From: Isoperla grammatica
Lineage: Eukaryota > Arthropoda > Insecta > Plecoptera > Perlodidae
NCBI GenBank assembly: GCA_945910005.1
Contig: CAMDTW010000212.1
Location: forward strand, 62,001-126,000
DNA length: 64,000 bases
Direction: 5' to 3'
In this document: piece after piece, positions 52,723 through 63,937 of the stretch
Position numbering within the stretch: position 1 is the first letter of the stretch
Layout of the letters: every line of letters starts with the position of its first letter
The notes under the pieces: model-generated
Told to the model about the DNA's origin: nothing
Databases searched by the model: none
Seen by the model: only the letters and a program-made list of their open reading frames with translations
Position numbers and translations under genes: made by a program

Positions 52723-53609
52723 GGCCATTGCCAACTCGATATGCGTAGCTAGTGGACGGGGGAGGGAAGGGGGGCGAATGCCTACCTTCCATACCTTATG
52801 TTCGGGCGCGTGCCACAAGTTTGAACTGGCACTGCGTGATTAGTTAGCTAGAAATGTCAAGCCTACATCAGCACTATAGGCCTACCCTGAACACACCTCC
52901 ACATTTTTTGGGTTGCGTTACTCTCGACATTGATTGTAGCATCTTCTTAAACCAAAAACAAAGCGTAAAAGTTGACATTTTTTCTATTTTAAACTTAATT
53001 TGTCTACTACAAAGTTAGGAGAACATATGAATGTGTGTAATAGTTTTTGTTGTGCGAATTTTATCTTCCACTAAAAAAAGCCACTATTTCATACCTTCAT
53101 CTCAATTGCTATAACTGGATTGAAATCAAACCGACTTTTTACCAAATTCGATATGTTTAAAGACCAAGGTGCATGTTCCATGAATTTAGTAAGACTCGAA
53201 GAGGTGCACCATGCACCATACCGGTTTGAAATTGAAATTTCTTGTTAAGTCTAGTGTAGGCTTGACTGTCTGGAGACAACCCCCCCCCCCCCCCCCTCCC
53301 CATAACACACCGGATAGCGATTTTTGTACATTAACCTGGAAGAAACATTATATATCTTAGTTTTCACCTACCTTTAATAATGTTCGAATAATCCTGGCGT
53401 TGTGGCATCAATTGACGTCTCTGTATTTTTCCGTGATAACCGCACCCGTACCTTTAAAACTGTCTTCGGAAACATCGAGGACTCACATATGCATACGTCT
53501 CTTCACAGCAGACACTCACTGCATTTGAATAGAGGGCAGCACAATAAACAAGTACGTGCTGGCCGGAATTCGAAAATAATGAAAAATGAAAACCATCAAA
53601 CAAAATTAG
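52723..53609. other. Unassigned DNA, right interior of the CACTA-like element
   Basis: Poly-C run at about 53280-53296. No gene seen; it would be the 5' leader side of the transposase gene. Confidence 0.4.
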
Positions 53610-54187
53610 TTGAAAAAGGACATTTAAGTAACATTTAAAAAACGTATGTTTAGAACGTAGGTAAAACGTTCATGACGAAACGTTGGGACAATGTTGTACT
53701 ATGGTATGCGTTGAAAAGATGTAATATAGTTACGTTTTAGAAACGTATACATAGAACGTAAGTGAAACGTTATTAGCGAAACGTTCGGACAATGTTGTTC
53801 TATGGTATGCGTTGAAAAGATGTAATATAGTTACGTTTTAGAAACGTATACATAGAACGTAAGTGAAACGTTATTAGCGAAACGTTCGGACAATGTTGTT
53901 CTATGGTATGCGTTGAATAGACGTAACCAAGTTACGTTTTAGAAACGTTTGCTCAAAACGTAAGTAACACGTTATTTGTAAAACGTTTGGACAATGTAGT
54001 ATTAATGTTACATGTTGTTAAGACGTAATATAGGTACATTTGGAAAACGTATGCTAAGAACGTAATTTAAATGTATGTGATAAAACATTTGTACAACGTT
54101 ACATTAAGGTAGATTCCTTACCATTACCAACTCGCACCATTTCGCAACCTATAATTACGTTTAAATAACGTATGCGTGTTTGTAGGG
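53610..54187. repeat. Right subterminal repeats (about 101-bp period)
   Basis: GTTGAAAAGATGTAATATAG starts at 53710 and 53811, with diverged starts at 53912 and 54014. Units share GAAACGTATACATAGAACGT and AAACGTTCGGACAATGTTGT. The ACGT-centred motifs also occur at the left end. Confidence 0.85.
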
Positions 54188-54478
54188 ATGTGCTTGCTAA
54201 TACGTATTCGCCCTTTTCTGTTCTATGGTGTGTTTTACAGGAATAATAAAACTTTCCTGAGTCGGCCATTTAATAGCTACAATAGATCAATATCAACAAA
54301 TTTAAAATGTATCAATGGAGGAAGGCACATTCTGCTGCAAGGAGGACCAATAAAACATTTTTGTAACATCTACCTCGATAAACCTAAAATCCATAAATGG
54401 CGGTAGACATGTTCTCACACACAACTAAAGCAGCTTTGCATCTTGTGTGAGGTAATAAACTAAAATAGAGAAGCGATT

Positions 54479-54823
54479 GGGCTGGTCTGGTGGTTAACCC
54501 CTGAACATCTGTTCCTTGGAGCCTCCCCAGATGACACTGTGAGCTGCACTTGCTGCGGCACAGGAGTCATCGAAATCATATGTCCGTTTTGCCTGAAAGA
54601 CAAGTGTGTGGACAATTTGCCGTCGAAAAACTGTCTAGATATGGATGTAAGTGGGAAACGATCATTAAAAGGTAACCATGCCTACTACCACCAGTTGCAA
54701 TGTCAAATGGCCATCACTCGCCACACCTATGCCGATTTCGTTGTGTGGTGTAATGTGGGCCACCCCCAAATAGAAAGAGTTTTGCCTGACGAGGTGTTTT
54801 GGAAAATTGCGCTGCAGAACGCT
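54479..54823 (+). pseudogene. YqaJ C-half, unit C
   Basis: SPDG has become SPDD (GATGACACTG), altering the first catalytic motif; shared with unit F. EIICPF as in unit B. C-terminus open to the joint. Confidence 0.7.
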
Positions 54824-55090
54824 CTACAATCTGACTATAAAGCATACAAAAAATGTCATCTGGCATGAAGGGGAAGGCAAACTTGTAGCTAGTTCGTTTG
54901 CTAGCTGTGTCATTGGCTACTTAACTTAAATGAATACCATACGGGTGAAGACAAGGGTCCAATTATTATCTATACTGATGGCTGCACATGCCAAAATAGA
55001 AACGCAGTAATGTCAACTGCGTTATTGCAGTTTTCTATTAACAACAATGGGCAAGTGGTACAAAATATCCTGGAAAAAGGCTACACATAG
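54824..55090 (+). pseudogene. DDE fragment, unit C
   Basis: Same frame breaks as unit B. Confidence 0.5.
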
Positions 55091-55191
55091 TATCTATGTG
55101 TGTAATTACAAATTGGCATATGCTAAAGGGGTACGTCATAGTCTGACTGTCGTGACATAGGCATTGGGGGTACTTGGCCAGAAAAGTTTGA

Positions 55192-55716
55192 GAAACACTG
55201 AACTACACTCCCGAAGAGTTGAAAAAGGCACTTCAAGCGACAGTATCAGGCCAGAGCTCTCTTAAACAAGCATCGCATGATTATAAAGAAAAAAAAACTC
55301 TCTTATCTACCTATGTAAAGGAAATGGATATTGCATTTTATGGCCTGACTCCAAGTGAACTTAAAGTTCTTGTATGTAAATATGCTAATGAAAACAAAAT
55401 TCTGCACATATTTACAAATAGAATGGCTGGAGATCAATGGCTTAAGGGCTTCCCGACCAGGCACCCCGACGTTGTTCTGCGATCTCCAGAGCCTACGTCG
55501 ATTGCCAGGGCTCGTGGATTTAATGGACCCCAAGTAGAACGATTCTACGATAATCTATCAAATATACTTGACAACGGCTCATATACACCAAATCGAATAT
55601 ACATAATGGATGATGCATGGACGAACGCCACCCCCTTACAACCATGGATGATAGCGGAAAACAGTGGGGATTTTCTTTCAGCACACAGCACCTCCATGGC
55701 TGGACTATTATATTAA
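55192..55716 (+). pseudogene. pogo-type fragment, unit C
   Basis: Open; AFYGLTPSEL and AENSGDF. Confidence 0.75.
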
Positions 55717-55733
55717 TTAATATCGAAGGAAGA

Positions 55734-56009
55734 AGCAACTCTCATTGAAACATCAACCAGAGGCCAGAGTAGTGTAAATTGCGGTTTAAACTCAGAGAGG
55801 AAGAGTAACCACTTCCAAATTCAAAGCTGCCTTCCACACCAAGTCGCCATCATCTTCTCCAAGCCTGATCAAGTCGATATGCTATCCAGAAACTGTCAAC
55901 TTAAAAAACAGAGCAACGGAATGGGGTTGCGAGCATGAGAAAGCAGCACGTGCTAAGTATGTACAGTTTATGGTGGGTCGTCATAACAACTGTGTTATTT
56001 CTGGGGCTG
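55734..56009 (+). pseudogene. YqaJ N-half, unit C
   Basis: Same state as unit B, ending at GGGGCTG. Confidence 0.7.
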
Positions 56010-57364
56010 AAGCCAGGCCGGATTTATAAAACGTTGCCTCTCATTGGCTGGGCTAAGAATTTTAGGTATAAGAACTAACCTTGCTATGGTTTCTTTAAAG
56101 CCCCCACTTTTGGTTTGGTTAAAGTACCCTTCAATAAATCCGACAACAATTAAAAAAAAAAAATCTACCACAAATTTGACTGAGAATGGTTGAACCGTTT
56201 GGACAATAAGGCTGTATAAGTTCTTTACTGAAACTTAGTAATAATAATAGACTACATATTGACCACGTGCTCTGTCGGCCATTGCTACACTTCAATTTCT
56301 ATTCAAAACATTGAGGCCTAGGATGTATTCAAATTTCATACTAGCTAAAAAAAATCCAAACGAATAATCTTCTCTACTTTCAGCAAAGACTCGAAGATAC
56401 ATCCACTGAAATACAAAACACCTTTGTAATATCAAAATGGAGTATCGAGTATGAATTTGGCAACTTTGTCCTAAAAGGAAATAATGTAGGCCTAAGAAGT
56501 CATCGAAATCAAATGTCCGTTTTGCCTGAAAGACAAGGGAATGGACAATTTGCCGTCGAAAAACTGAAATACAAATTGTAATATTATACGTACTCAGTAA
56601 TACTCAAAACAAATGCATTAGTACATTGCATTAGTGCACAAGATACTTTTGGAGGCTTATCTCTTCAAATTTTTTTTTTTTATGTAAAGGTACCCGAAAT
56701 ACATTTGTCTATGGATATTTTTGGGAAATAGGGAATTACCTTCACAATACGAATATGATTTTGGATTTTGGCTTTACCAAAAAGCAAGTGCTTTTCAGTA
56801 AAATTAGATCATTGTCGCCGCTAGGTTGACCTAGCAGCCTAGCAATTTACTGAACGTACGGGCGGTAATTCTTTCTAGTACGGTAGTTACAGTCAGGTCG
56901 TAATCCGTCGCATGGCAAGCAAGATTGGAAAATGTATTTTTGAGAAAAGTATTTTGTAAAATACAAGACGTATTTTCAATAGCAGATACCTTAAGCTGTG
57001 GTATTTTCAATACTGCCCAGCTCTGGCTTTAAATGCATTTTAGAGGCTCAAAATAGGAAATATAGCACGGTTTATGTGCTTGCTAATACGTATTTGCCCT
57101 TTTGTGTTCTATGGTGTGTTTTACAGGAATAATAAAACTTTCCTGAGTCGGCCATTTAATAGCTACAATAGAACAACATCAACAAATTTAAAATGTATCA
57201 ATGGAGGAAGGCACATTCTGCTGCAAGGAGGACCAATAAAACATTTTTGTAACATCTACCTCGATAAACCTAAAATCCATAAATGGCGGTAGACATGTTC
57301 TCACACACAACTAAAGCAGCTTTGCATCTTGTGTGAGGTAATAAACTAAAATAGAGAAGCGATT

Positions 57365-57709
57365 GGGCTGGTCTGGTGGTTAACCCCTAAACATCTGTTC
57401 CTTGGAGCCTCCCCAGATGGAACTGTGAGCTGCACTTGCTGCGGCACAGGAGTCATCGAAATCATATGTCCGTTTTGCCTGAAAGACAAGTGTGTGGACA
57501 ATTTGCCGTCAAAAAACTGTCTAGATATGGATGTAAGTGGGAAACGATCATTAAAAAGTAACCATGCCTACTACCACCAGTTGCAATGTCAAATGGCCAT
57601 CACTCGCCACACCTATGCCGATTTCGTTGTGTGGTGTAATGTGGGCCACCCCCAAATAGAAAGAGTTTTGCCTGACGAGGTGTTTTGGAAAATTGCGCTG
57701 CAGAACGCT
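57365..57709 (+). pseudogene. YqaJ C-half, unit D
   Basis: SPDG is intact and EII persists. The in-frame stop before the SPDG block reads TAA instead of TGA. Confidence 0.7.
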
Positions 57710-57976
57710 CTACAATCTGACTATAAAGCATATAAAAAATGTCATCTGGCATGAAGGGGAAGGCAAACTTGTAGCTAGTTCGTTTGCTAGCTGTGTCATT
57801 GGCTTCTTAACTTAAATGAATACCATACGGGTGAAGACAAGGGTCCAATTATTATCTATACTGATGGCTGCACATGCCAAAATAGAAACGCAGTAATGTC
57901 AACTGCGTTATTGCAGTTTTCTATTAACAACAATGGGCAAGTGGTACAAAATATCCTGGAAAAAGGCTACACATAG
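57710..57976 (+). pseudogene. DDE fragment, unit D
   Basis: One substitution in GGCTTCTTAAC relative to the other units. Confidence 0.5.
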
Positions 57977-58077
57977 TATCTATGTGTGTAATTACAAATT
58001 GGCATATGCTAAAGGGGTACGTCATAGTCTGACTGTCGTGACATAGGCATTGGGGGTACTTGGCCAGAAAAGTTTGA

Positions 58078-58602
58078 GAAACACTGAACTACACTCCCGA
58101 AGAGTTGAAAAAGGCACTTCAAGCGACAGTATCAGGCCAGAGCTCTCTTAAACAAGCATCGCATGATTATAAAGAAAAAAAACCTCTCTTATCTACCTAT
58201 GTAAAGGAAATGGATATTGCATTTTCTGGCCTGACTCCAAGTGAACTTAAAGTTCTTGTATGTAAATATGCTAATGAAAACAAAATTCTGCACATATTTA
58301 CAAATAGAATGGCTGGAGATCAATGGCTTAAGGGCTTCCCGACCAGGCACCCCGACGTTGTTCTGCGATCTCCAGAGCCTACGTCGATTGCCAGGGCTCG
58401 TGGATTTAATGGACCCCAAGTAGAACGATTCTACGATAATCTATCAAATATACTTGACAACGGCTCATATACACCAAATCGAATATACATAATGGATGAT
58501 GCATGGACGAACGCCACCCCCTTACAACCATGGATGATAGCGGAAAACAGTGGGGATTTTCTTTCAGCACACAGCACCTCCATGGCTGGACTATTATATT
58601 AA
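58078..58602 (+). pseudogene. pogo-type fragment, unit D
   Basis: Open; KEKKPLLSTY (Thr to Pro) and AFSGLTPSEL. Confidence 0.75.
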
Positions 58603-58619
58603 TTAATATCGAAGGAAGA

Positions 58620-58895
58620 AGCAACTCTCATTGAAACATCAACCAGAGGCCAGAGTAGTGTAAATTGCGGTTTAAACTCAGAGAGGAAGAGTAACCACTT
58701 CCAAATTCAAAGCTGCCTTCCACACCAAGTCGCCATCATCTTCTCCAAGCCTGATCAAGTCGATATGCTATCCAGAAACTGTCAACTTAAAAAACAGAGC
58801 AACGGAATGGGGTTGCGAGCATGAGAAAGCAGCACGTGCTAAGTATGTACAGTTTATGGTGGGTCGTCATAACAACTGTGTTATTTCTGGGGCTG
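58620..58895 (+). pseudogene. YqaJ N-half, unit D
   Basis: Indistinguishable by eye from unit C. Confidence 0.7.
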
Positions 58896-60251
58896 AAGCC
58901 AGGCCGGATTTATAAAACGTTGCCTCTCATTGGCTGGGCTAAGAATTTTAGGTATAAGAACTAACCTTGCTATGGTTTCTTTAAAGCCCCCACTTTTGGT
59001 TTGGTTAAAGTACCCTTCAATAAATCCGACAACAATTAAAAAAAAAAAATCTACCACAAATTTGACTGAGAATGGTTGAACCGTTTGGACAATAAGGCTG
59101 TATAAGTTCTTTACTGAAACTTAGTAATAATAATAGACTACATATTGACCCCGTGCTCTGTCGGCCATTGCTACACTTCAATTGCTATTCAAAACATTGA
59201 GGCCTAGGATGTATTCAAATTTCATACTAGCTAAAAAAAATCCAAACGAATAATCTTCTCTACTTTCAGCAAAGACTCGAAGATACAACCACTGAAATAC
59301 AAAACACCTTTGTAATATCAAAATGGAGTATCGAGTATGAATTTGGCAACTTTGTCCTAAAAGGAAATAATGTAGGCCTAAGAAGTCATCGAAATCAAAT
59401 GTCCGTTTTGCCTGAAAGACAAGGGAATGGACAATTTGCCGTCGAAAAACTGAAATACAAATTGTAATATTATACGTACTCAGTAATACTCAAAACAAAT
59501 GCATTAGTACATTGCATTAGTGCACAAGATACTTTTGGAGGCTTATCTCTTCAAATTTTTTTTTTTTTATGTAAAGGTACCCGAAATACATTTGTCTATG
59601 GATATTTTTGGGAAATAGGGAATTACCTTCACAATACGAATATGATTTTGGATTTTGGCTTTACCAAAAAGCAAGTGCTTTTCAGTAAAATTAGATCATT
59701 GTCGCCGCTAGGTTGACCTAGCAGCCTAGCAATTTACTGAACGTACGGGCGGTAATTCTTTCTAGTACGGTAGTTACAGTCAGGTCGTAATCCGTCGCAT
59801 GGCAAGCAAGATTGGAAAATGTATTTTTGAGAAAAGTATTTTGTAAAATACAAGACGTATTTTCAATAGCAGATACCTTAAGCTGTGGTATTTTCAATAC
59901 TGCCCAGCTCTGGCTTTAAATGCATTTTAGAGGCTCAAAATAGGAAATATAGCACGGTTTATGTGCTTGCTAATACGTATTCGCCCTTTTGTGTTCTATG
60001 GTGTGTTTTACAGGAATAATAAAACTTTCCTGAGTCGGCCATTTAATAGCTACAATAGATCAACATCAACAAATTTAAAATGTATCAATGGAGGAAGGCA
60101 CATTCTGCTGCAAGGAGGACCAATAAAACATTTTTGTAACATCTACCTCGATAAACCAAAAATCCATAAATGGCGGTAGACATGTTCTCACACACAACTA
60201 AAGCAGCTTTGCATCTTGTGTGAGGTAATAAACTAAAATAGAGAAGCGATT

Positions 60252-60596
60252 GGGCTGGTCTGGTGGTTAACCCCTAAACATCTGTTCCTTGGAGCCTCCC
60301 CAGATGGAACTGTGAGCTGCACTTGCTGCGGCACAGGAGTCATCGAAATTATATGTCCGTTTTGCCTGAAAGACAAGTGTGTGGACAATTTGCCGTCAAA
60401 AAACTGTCTAGATATGGATGTAAGTGGGAAACGATCATTAAAAAGTAACCATGCCTACTACCACCAGTTGCAATGTCAAATGGCCATCACTCGCCACACC
60501 TATGCCGATTTCGTTGTGTGGTGTAATGTGGGCCACCCCCAAATAGAAAGAGTTTTGCCTGACGAGGTGTTTTGGAAAATTGCGCTGCAGAACGCT
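60252..60596 (+). pseudogene. YqaJ C-half, unit E
   Basis: EII (ATTATA) and intact SPDG; TAA at the old frameshift as in unit D. Confidence 0.7.
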
Positions 60597-60863
60597 CTAC
60601 AATCTGACTATAAAGCATATAAAAAATGTCATCTGGCATGAAGGGGAAGGCAAACTTGTAGCTAGTTCGTTTGCTAGCTGTGTCATTGGCTACTTAACTT
60701 AAATGTATACCATACGGGTGAAGACAAGGGTCCAATTATTATCTATACTGATGGCTGCACATGCCAAAATAGAAACGCAGTAATGTCAACTGCGTTATTG
60801 CAGTTTTCTATTAACAACAATGGGCAAGTGGTACAAAATATCCTGGAAAAAGGCTACACATAG
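60597..60863 (+). pseudogene. DDE fragment, unit E
   Basis: AAATGTATACC replaces AAATGAATACC of the other units. Confidence 0.5.
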
Positions 60864-60964
60864 TATCTATGTGTGTAATTACAAATTGGCATATGCTAAA
60901 GGGGTACGTCATAGTCTGACTGTCGTGACATAGGCATTGGGGGTACTTGGCCAGAAAAGTTTGA

Positions 60965-61489
60965 GAAACACTGAACTACACTCCCGAAGAGTTGAAAAAG
61001 GCACTTCAAGCGACAGTATCAGGCCAGAGCTCTCTTAAACAAGCATCGCATGATTATAAAGAAAAAAAAACTCTCTTATCTACCTATGTAAAGGAAATGG
61101 ATATTGCATTTTATGGCCTGACTCCAAGTGAACTTAAAGTTCTTGTATGTAAATATGCTAATGAAAACAAAATTCTGCACATATTTACAAATAGAATGGC
61201 TGGAGATCAATGGCTTAAGGGCTTCCCGACCAGGCACCCCGACGTTGTTCTGCGATCTCCAGAGCCTACGTCGATTGCCAGGGCTCGTGGATTTAATGGA
61301 CCCCAAGTAGAACGATTCTACGATAATCTATCAAATATACTTGACAACGGCTCATATACACCAAATCGAATATACATAATGGATGATGCATGGACGAACG
61401 CCACCCCCTTACAACCATGGATGATAGCGGAAAACAGTGGGGATTTTCTTTCAGCACACAGCACCTCCATGGCTGGACTATTATATTAA
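60965..61489 (+). pseudogene. pogo-type fragment, unit E
   Basis: Same residues as unit C over the whole frame. Confidence 0.75.
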
Positions 61490-61506
61490 TTAATATCGAA
61501 GGAAGA

Positions 61507-61782
61507 AGCAACTCTCATTGAAACATCAACCAGAGGCCAGAGTAGTGTAAATTGCGGTTTAAACTCAGAGAGGAAGAGTAACCACTTCCAAATTCAAAGC
61601 TGCCTTCCACACCAAGTCGCCATCATCTTCTCCAAGCCTGATCAAGTCGATATGCTATCCAGAAGCTGTCAACTTAAAAAACAGAGCAACGGAATGGGGT
61701 TGCGAGCATGAGAAAGCAGCACGTGCTAAGTATGTACAGTTTATGGTGGGTCGTCATAACAACTGTGTTATTTCTGGGGCTG
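61507..61782 (+). pseudogene. YqaJ N-half, unit E
   Basis: One change, CCAGAAGCTGTC for CCAGAAACTGTC (Thr to Ala in PETV). Confidence 0.7.
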
Positions 61783-62149
61783 AAGCCAGGCCGGATTTAT
61801 AAAACGTTGCCTCTCATTGGCTGGGCTAAGAATTTTAGGTATAAGAACTAACCTTGCTATGGTTTCTTTAAAGCCCCCACTTTTGGTTTGGTTAAAGTAC
61901 CCTTCAATAAATCCGACAACAATTAAAAAAAAAAAATCTACCACAAATTTGACTGAGAATGGTTGAACCGTTTGGACAATAAGGCTGTATAAGTTCTTTA
62001 CTGAAACTTAGTAATAATAATAGACTACATATTGACCACGTGCTCTGTCGGCCATGGCTACACTTCAATTGCTATTCAAAACATTGAGGCTCAGGATGTA
62101 TTCAACTAGCTCAAAAAAATCTAAACGAATAATCTTCTCTACTTTCAGC

Positions 62150-62255
62150 AAAGACTCGAAGATACATCTACTGAAATACAAAACACCATTGTATTATCAA
62201 AATGGAGTATCCAATACGAATTTGGAAACTTTGTCGTTAGAGGAATTATTTTAAG
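62150..62255 (+). other. Exon Q copy with retained donor, unit E
   Basis: Acceptor TACTTTCAG, then exon Q ending ILR (TTTTAAG) before GTAAGTTC. It leads through the retained segment to a YqaJ fragment with SPDGTVSCTCCG and EIKCPF (Lys kept) at 62366-62535. Confidence 0.5.
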
Positions 62256-63326
62256 GTAAGTTCATTTATAATTTAAAAATTACGTTACATCCAATCAGGA
62301 TGCATCCGGGGTAGCACACAACTAAAGCAGCTATGCATCTTGTGAGAGGTAATAAACTAAAATAGAAAAGCGATTGGGCTGGTCTGGTGGTTAACCCCTG
62401 AACATCTGTTCCTTGGAGCCTCCCCAGATGGAACTGTGAGCTGCACTTGCTGCGGCACAGGAGTCATCGAAATCAAATGTCCGTTTTGCCTGAAAGACAA
62501 GGGAATGGACAATTTGCCGTCGAAAAACTGAAATACAAATTGTAATATTATACGTACTAAGTTTTTTTTATCATATGCCCACATTTGGCTTAATCACGAG
62601 ACACTTTTGGAGGCTTATCTCTTCAAAATTTTTTTTTTTTTTTATGTATAGGTACCCGAAATACATTTGTCTATGGATATTATCGGGAAATAGGGAATGA
62701 CCTTTACAATACGAATATGATTTTGGATTTTGGCTTTACCAAAAAGCAAGTGCTTCTCAGTAAAATTAGATCATTGTCGCCGCTAGGTTGACCTAGCAGC
62801 CTAGCAATTTACTGAACGTACGGGAGGTAATTCTTTCTAGTACGGTAGTTACAGTCAGGTCGTAATCCGTCGCATGGCAAGCAAGATTGGAAAATGTATT
62901 TTTGAGAAAAGTATTTTGTAAAATACAAGACGTATTTTCAATAGCAGATACCTTAAGCTGTGGTATTTTCAATACTGCCCAGCTCTGGCTTTAAATGCAT
63001 TTTAGAGGCTCAAAATAGGAAATATAGCACGGTTTATGTGCTTGCTAATACATATTCGCCCTTTTCTGTTCTATGGTGTGTTTTACAGGAATAATAAAAC
63101 TTTCCTGAGTCGGCCATTTAATAGCTACAATAGATCAATATCAACAAATTTAAAATGTATCAATGGAGGAAGGCACATTCTGCTGCAAGGAGGACCAATA
63201 AAACATTTTTGTAACATCTACCTCGATAAACCTAAAATCCATAAATGGCGGTAGACATGTTCTCACACACAACTAAAGCAGCTTTGCATCTTGTGTGAGG
63301 TAATAAACTAAAATAGAGAAGCGATT

Positions 63327-63670
63327 GGGCTGGTCTGGTGGTTAACCCCTGAACATCTGTTCCTTGGAGCCTCCCCAGATGACACTGTGAGCTGCACTTG
63401 CTGCGGCACAGGAGTCATCGAAATCATATGTCCGTTTTGCCTGAAAGACAAGTGTGTGGACAATTTGCCGTCGAAAAACTGTCTAGATATGGATGTAAGT
63501 GGGAAACGATCATTAAAAAGTAACCATGCCTACTACCACCAGTTGCAATTCAAATGGCCATCACTCGCCACACCTATGCCGATTTCGTTGTGTGGTGTAA
63601 TGTGGGCCACCCCCAAATAGAAAGAGTTTTGCCTGACGAGGTGTTTTGGAAAATTGCGCTGCAGAACGCT
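63327..63670 (+). pseudogene. YqaJ C-half, unit F
   Basis: SPDD as in unit C. One base is lost in TTGCAATTCAAATGG, shifting the frame after YYHQLQ. Confidence 0.7.
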
Positions 63671-63937
63671 CTACAATCTGACTATAAAGCATACAAAAAA
63701 TGTCATCTGGCATGAAGGGGAAGGCAAACTTGTAGCTAGTTCGTTTGCTAGCTGTGTCATTGGCTACTTAACTTAAATGAATACCATACGGGTGAAGACA
63801 AGGGTCCAATTATTATCTATACTGATGGCTGCACATGCCAAAATAGAAACGCAGTAATGTCAACTGCGTTATTGCAGTTTTCTATTAACAACAATGGGCA
63901 AGTGGTACAAAATATCCTGGAAAAAGGCTACACATAG
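63671..63937 (+). pseudogene. DDE fragment, unit F
   Basis: No feature distinguishes it from units B-C. Confidence 0.5.

Larger units (their letters stand above)
37634..54187 (-). mobile_element. 16.55-kb CACTA/EnSpm-like DNA transposon
   Basis: Ends CCCTACAAACAC and GTGTTTGTAGGG are perfect 12-bp inverted repeats that continue imperfectly (ATATACGTAA against GCATACGTTA). Flanking AT at 37632-37633 and 54188-54189 is single in the sister units (GGTTTATGTGCTTGC at 57070, 59957, 63032), so this is one insertion with a 2-bp duplication. Both subterminal regions are tandem arrays rich in AACGTTA or ACGTAA motifs, as expected for CACTA elements. Two minus-strand genes (48036-50291 and 42859-47535) are inside. 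It hosts several nested hAT and MITE insertions. Superfamily is inferred from transposase pattern, 2-bp duplication and subterminal repeats; the terminal bases are CCCTA rather than CACTA. Confidence 0.88.
54188..57073 (+). repeat. 2.9-kb mosaic unit C (2886 bp)
   Basis: Same order as unit B. Starts directly at the right edge of the CACTA-like element with the duplicated AT. Confidence 0.92.
57074..59960 (+). repeat. 2.9-kb mosaic unit D (2887 bp)
   Basis: Differs from C by scattered substitutions, for example ATTTGCCC in piece M and CCCCTAAACATC at the old frameshift. Confidence 0.92.
59961..63035 (+). repeat. 2.9-kb mosaic unit E, long form (3075 bp)
   Basis: Longer than its neighbours because 62254-62455 keeps about 200 bp between exon Q and the YqaJ stub that units B, C and D lack. 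It shows the parental order. Confidence 0.92.

Noticed and set aside
53402..53638. Open frame of 78 codons near the right subterminal repeats
   Set aside because: No motif; it runs into subterminal repeat sequence.
37634..54187. Tc1/mariner interpretation from the 2-bp duplication
   Set aside because: The duplication is AT outside CCCTA ends, the element is far too large, and the encoded protein is not a mariner transposase.
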